Source of the DNA: Bacillus sp. es.036 | Lineage (GTDB): Bacteria > Bacillota > Bacilli > Bacillales > Guptibacillaceae | DNA length: 64,000 nucleotides | Direction: 5' to 3' | Assembly (NCBI RefSeq): GCF_002563635.1 | Contig: NZ_PDIZ01000001.1 | Location: forward strand, 2,914,001 to 2,978,000 | Part shown: positions 61,233-64,000 of the stretch, piece by piece | How positions within the stretch are numbered: position 1 is the stretch's first letter | How the letters are laid out: each line of letters begins with the position of its first letter | Notes under the pieces: model-generated | Databases searched by the model: none | Seen by the model: only the letters and a program-made list of their open reading frames with translations | What the model was told of the DNA's origin: nothing | Translations under genes and position numbers: made by a program

Positions 61233-62558
61233 AATAGAAAAAGACATTTTTCGTTGATTCATTGTAGGACGGCCGATTGACACATAGTGAATGGGATATT
61301 TCTCTACTTCATCTAACGAATAACAATTTCGACCATCAACAATAATGGGAGAAGCCATCCACTTCACATAGTTACTTAAGTCGAGTGTCTTGATTTCATT
61401 CCATTCGGTTAAAATCAGCGCCACGTCTGCTTCTTCTAACGCGTCGATTAACGAAGCTTTATAGAGGACATCTTCTGGTAAATGTTTTTTTGCATTCGCC
61501 ATGGCAATCGGATCATAAGCAACGATTTCAGCACCGTGCTTCTTTAAAGCATGCGCAATCGGAATAGACGCTGCTTCCCGCATGTCGTCAGTGTTAGGTT
61601 TAAAAGCGAGACCTAGTAGGGCTACTTTTTTCCCTTGTAGTTCTCCCACTGCCTCAAGTGTTTTTTCAATTAATTTCTTTTGCTGAGTATGGTTCACCTC
61701 AATCACTGACTTAAGCAATTTAAAGTTGTGCTGATTGTTGCCAGCTAATTGCACGAGCGCATTCGTATCTTTTGGAAAACAGGAGCCACCATAGCCAATT
61801 CCCGCTTTAAGAAACTGCTCACCAATTCGACGATCTTTTCCCATGCCAAGCGCAACATCTTCAACGTTTGCCCCCACCTTTTCACAAATTGCAGAGATTT
61901 CATTAATAAAGCTAATCTTTGTAGCAAGAAACGCATTGGACGCATACTTAATCATTTCCGCACTATTGAGATCGGTGTGATAAATTGGAAGTTCAAATGG
62001 TTCGTTGATTCGTTCTAGGACACTAGCTGCTTCCTGATTATCTGCTCCAATGACAATGCGATCCCCATGAAACGTATCGGAAACAGCTGAACCTTCCCGA
62101 AGAAATTCAGGATTAGAGACGATGTCTACTCTTCTTTCGTTCATTGACATCTCGTCAATTAATGCTTTAATACGGGCATTTGTTCCAACAGGGACCGTAC
62201 TTTTTGTGACGACAATAATATCATTTTGGAATGAAGTTGCAATATCGTAGGCAGCCTTTTCAATGTATTGTAAATCAGCTGTTCCATCAGGAAGCTGGGG
62301 AGTTCCTACAGCAATGTAGATCACTTCCACTCCGTCAAAACCCTCCTGATGAGAAGTCGTGAATTGGAGCCGACCCTTTCGCAAATTCCTTCTCATCATA
62401 TTTTCTAAGTAGGGTTCGTAGATTGGTGAATGACCATCTGCCATCATCTCTACTTTCTTATGGTCCATATCAATGCACGTTACACGATGTCCTATTTCAG
62501 CAAGACTAACGCCTGTGACTAAACCGACATAGCCAGCACCAATTACAGCGATTTTCAT
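61227..62558 (-). CDS. tuaD: UDP-glucose 6-dehydrogenase (TuaD/Ugd type)
   Basis: A 443-residue NAD-dependent enzyme making UDP-glucuronate, a precursor of teichuronic acid. MKIAVIGAGYVGLVTGVSLA, AVGTPQLPDGTADL, VTKSTVPVGTNARI and the catalytic cysteine in GIGYGGSCFPKDTNAL separate it from the two WecC/WbpA-type dehydrogenases of the window. AAGGAG lies seven bases before the ATG at 62558. Third nucleotide-sugar dehydrogenase in the window. Confidence 0.93.
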   Translation of the reverse strand: MKIAVIGAGYVGLVTGVSLAEIGHRVTCIDMDHKKVEMMADGHSPIYEPYLENMMRRNLRKGRLQFTTSHQEGFDGVEVIYIAVGTPQLPDGTADLQYIEKAAYDIATSFQNDIIVVTKSTVPVGTNARIKALIDEMSMNERRVDIVSNPEFLREGSAVSDTFHGDRIVIGADNQEAASVLERINEPFELPIYHTDLNSAEMIKYASNAFLATKISFINEISAICEKVGANVEDVALGMGKDRRIGEQFLKAGIGYGGSCFPKDTNALVQLAGNNQHNFKLLKSVIEVNHTQQKKLIEKTLEAVGELQGKKVALLGLAFKPNTDDMREAASIPIAHALKKHGAEIVAYDPIAMANAKKHLPEDVLYKASLIDALEEADVALILTEWNEIKTLDLSNYVKWMASPIIVDGRNCYSLDEVEKYPIHYVSIGRPTMNQRKMSFSIK

Positions 62559-62735
62559 CACAAATCTCCTTTTCATTATGATTTCCTTTTTAGTATAAGT
62601 GCGCATGAATCATTTCAGGCCACATTCACTTGATCAACACAAAAAGTTAACATTTTTTCTATAAACCACTCCCTATTATGCATGATTTTCGGTATGATAG
62701 GGATTAAATTGCTTAAGAAAGAAAGTGGAAAATAG

Positions 62736-63227
62736 ATGAAATTCATAACAAAGAGGAAGTTTTCTTTTTTGGCCATTGCGATGATGGTTATTCTTTTCAT
62801 ATCGTCCCATACCCCTTATCAAAAGCAAGATATGAAACCCTTTTTCAAGGGAATGGTCTCGATTCAAGAGGAGGACTTGCCTCCGATTGCATTCACTTAT
62901 GATGGGGCGCTTGTTACACCGTCAGCGCCTTATGAATACGTCGAGTTTTTTCTTAGAAAAGGTGCTCATGTCGCCTCGTTCGGTCTGCTCGCATTTTTAT
63001 GTATCATGGCATTAAAAGAGCAGAATAAAAAAGCACCGATTTTCCTTGGCTCAATCCTGGCCTTTCTTTATGCGCTGTTTGATGAATTTCATCAAAGTCT
63101 CGTTGAAGGAAGAACGGGTCATTTAATTGATGTTTTTGTGCCAGACTTGCTCGGTATCATGCTTACCCTCATGCTTTTTCTGATTTTCTCACAAAAGAAA
63201 AAACACGTTCAAAAGCCCCGCCAATGA
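62736..63227 (+). CDS. VanZ-like membrane protein (second copy)
   Basis: A 163-residue protein with an N-terminal span, then VanZ-family residues FFLRKGAHVASFGLLAF and FDEFHQSLVEGRTGHLIDVFVPD. It shares the RKxxH and DExxQ...R...DV pattern with the gene at 58307-58792. GAAAG precedes the ATG. Divergent from tuaD. Confidence 0.88.
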   Translation: MKFITKRKFSFLAIAMMVILFISSHTPYQKQDMKPFFKGMVSIQEEDLPPIAFTYDGALVTPSAPYEYVEFFLRKGAHVASFGLLAFLCIMALKEQNKKAPIFLGSILAFLYALFDEFHQSLVEGRTGHLIDVFVPDLLGIMLTLMLFLIFSQKKKHVQKPRQ

Positions 63228-63240
63228 GAGCGGGGCTTTT
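63211..63240. terminator. Shared terminator between VanZ-like and DUF1641 genes
   Basis: AAAAGCCCCG-CCAATGAGAG-CGGGGCTTTT: a perfect 10-base-pair stem between converging genes. Confidence 0.92.
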
Positions 63241-63251
63241 GAAGCAATAGG

Positions 63252-63782
63252 CTAAATATCTTGTCTCATTTCAGATGTGCGTGACTTATCATTAACCTTC
63301 TCTTCGTTCTCCGTATCTTTCCCCATCCCTTTTAAAAAGGTCATCAGAATGGTTAGAGATCGGTTAATTTCAGGATCCTTTAGGGCACGAAGTAGATCAA
63401 AGTACCCTGTTTTCTCCATTCCCTCTGAATGCTCTGCAACATTCTCAATCCCCGCATTCACCTTTAATAATAAGGGCTCCAGATCCTGCACGTTAATTTT
63501 ACCAGCTGCCCCAAAGAGAAGCATAAGATTTTTTAATGCAGTTGTATTCTCAGGAACATTTAATAAATCAACGATAACTTTTAAAACGCGATCTCCTTCA
63601 CCAAACATACCATTTAAGAGAGTGAGTATACCACGTTCCTTCATTCCACCTACAACATTTAATGTTTCAAGAAGGGCATCTTTGTTTTCAATCAACGCAT
63701 CTTCAATTTCCTTAAGATCATTCGCTCGCTTCTCTTCTTCTGAAACTTGGATACGCTTGATTTGCTTAATGGCTTTTGCCAT
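63252..63782 (-). CDS. DUF1641 protein, formate dehydrogenase accessory (YjgD/YrhD type)
   Basis: A 176-residue protein: KAIKQIKRIQVSEEEKRAND at the N-terminus, ALLETLNVVGGMKERGIL and LNGMFGEGDRVLKVIVDLLN follow, all matching B. subtilis YjgD/YrhD. These genes follow the formate dehydrogenase alpha subunit gene and their product is needed with it. Here too the gene overlaps the upstream gene by 17 bases. Exact function is unknown. Confidence 0.9.
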   Translation of the reverse strand: MAKAIKQIKRIQVSEEEKRANDLKEIEDALIENKDALLETLNVVGGMKERGILTLLNGMFGEGDRVLKVIVDLLNVPENTTALKNLMLLFGAAGKINVQDLEPLLLKVNAGIENVAEHSEGMEKTGYFDLLRALKDPEINRSLTILMTFLKGMGKDTENEEKVNDKSRTSEMRQDI

Positions 63783-64000
63783 AATTAATGCCCTCCTTTT
63801 TCACCATTTCTCCAGGGAAGAGATAATCTTTCCTTGCCCATTTTCGCTCAACCATGACACCTTTTTGCGGCTGTGGATTTCCAAAGCGATGATTCACCTT
63901 AGGAAGGGGCGAAGTGCCTTTATCTTTCAAAATTTCCATCTTTGCTTTTACTTCTTTGTATACAGGAGTATCTGTATCTTTATCCGCATAACTACTCGTT
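63766..64000 (-). CDS. Formate dehydrogenase alpha subunit, C-terminal end (cut by window edge)
   Basis: About 77 C-terminal residues are visible, with PKVNHRFGNPQPQKGVMVER and ending GINYGKSH. The tail and the following DUF1641 gene match the Bacillus yjgC-yjgD / yrhE-yrhD pair. Catalytic domains lie beyond base 64000. The stop codon is inside the start of the DUF1641 gene (17-base overlap). Identification relies mainly on context. Confidence 0.7.
   Translation of the reverse strand, partial: TSSYADKDTDTPVYKEVKAKMEILKDKGTSPLPKVNHRFGNPQPQKGVMVERKWARKDYLFPGEMVKKEGINYGKSH

Noticed and set aside
1-64000. CRISPR arrays, insertion sequences, tRNA or rRNA genes, integrase-bounded island
   Set aside because: No regularly spaced repeats, transposase or integrase genes, or tRNA-like cloverleafs were seen in the intergenic regions.

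Overview
The window looks like chromosomal DNA from a low-GC, Gram-positive, endospore-former-type Bacillaceae. The gene order uvrB-csbA-minJ-ctpB-ftsX-ftsE-cccB-yvjA-prfB-secA-hpf-comFC-comFA-degV-degU-degS-yvyE-tagO follows the Bacillus subtilis backbone. Shine-Dalgarno sites are strong and TTG/GTG starts are frequent. Many surface proteins carry cell-wall-binding type 2 (CWB2) repeats and there is an acidic-polymer cluster, which would suit a marine, halophilic or alkaliphilic relative; that last point is inference. I see no rRNA, tRNA, insertion sequence, prophage or CRISPR array.

Positions 1-24600 are core genome: DNA repair (uvrB, with a LexA-like box), a Rok-like nucleoid protein, division-site and wall-turnover genes (minJ, ctpB, and an M23 hydrolase in one operon with ftsE-ftsX), cytochrome c-551, prfB with its programmed frameshift intact, secA, hpf with a sigma-B-type promoter, a cold-shock gene with a near-consensus promoter, the comF DNA-uptake genes, degV, an NlpC/P60 hydrolase with a perfect WalR box, degS-degU, yvyE and tagO. 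The flagellar block that lies between hpf and comFC in B. subtilis is absent.

Positions 24700-44800 are a surface-polymer region. TagO starts a lipid-linked polymer. MnaA, two nucleotide-sugar dehydrogenases and, further on, a TuaD-like enzyme would supply N-acetylmannosaminuronate-type and glucuronate-type precursors. Six to seven glycosyltransferases build the chain, TagG/TagH export it, and an LCP protein could attach it to peptidoglycan. Two unusual proteins combine a methyltransferase-like domain, a coiled coil and a glycosyltransferase domain.

Positions 40459-58108 hold four large exported proteins with CWB2 repeats: a LytC-type amidase, two subtilisin-family proteases and a LytB/SpoIID-type protein. 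Among them is the most interesting locus: an RRNPP (NprR/PlcR-type) regulator at 51933-53195, followed 14 bases later by a 45-codon secreted peptide gene. The mature part of that peptide has the heptapeptide HDRVPDS twice in tandem, with only synonymous differences between copies. The region in front of the regulator has a 16-base PlcR-box-like palindrome and other inverted repeats, and a small coiled-coil gene runs divergently.

Positions 58300-64000 contain two VanZ-like proteins, two paralogous 43-45-residue single-span membrane proteins (the second behind a class I cyclic-di-GMP riboswitch), a tuaD-like UDP-glucose dehydrogenase, and the start of a formate dehydrogenase/DUF1641 operon that runs off the right edge.
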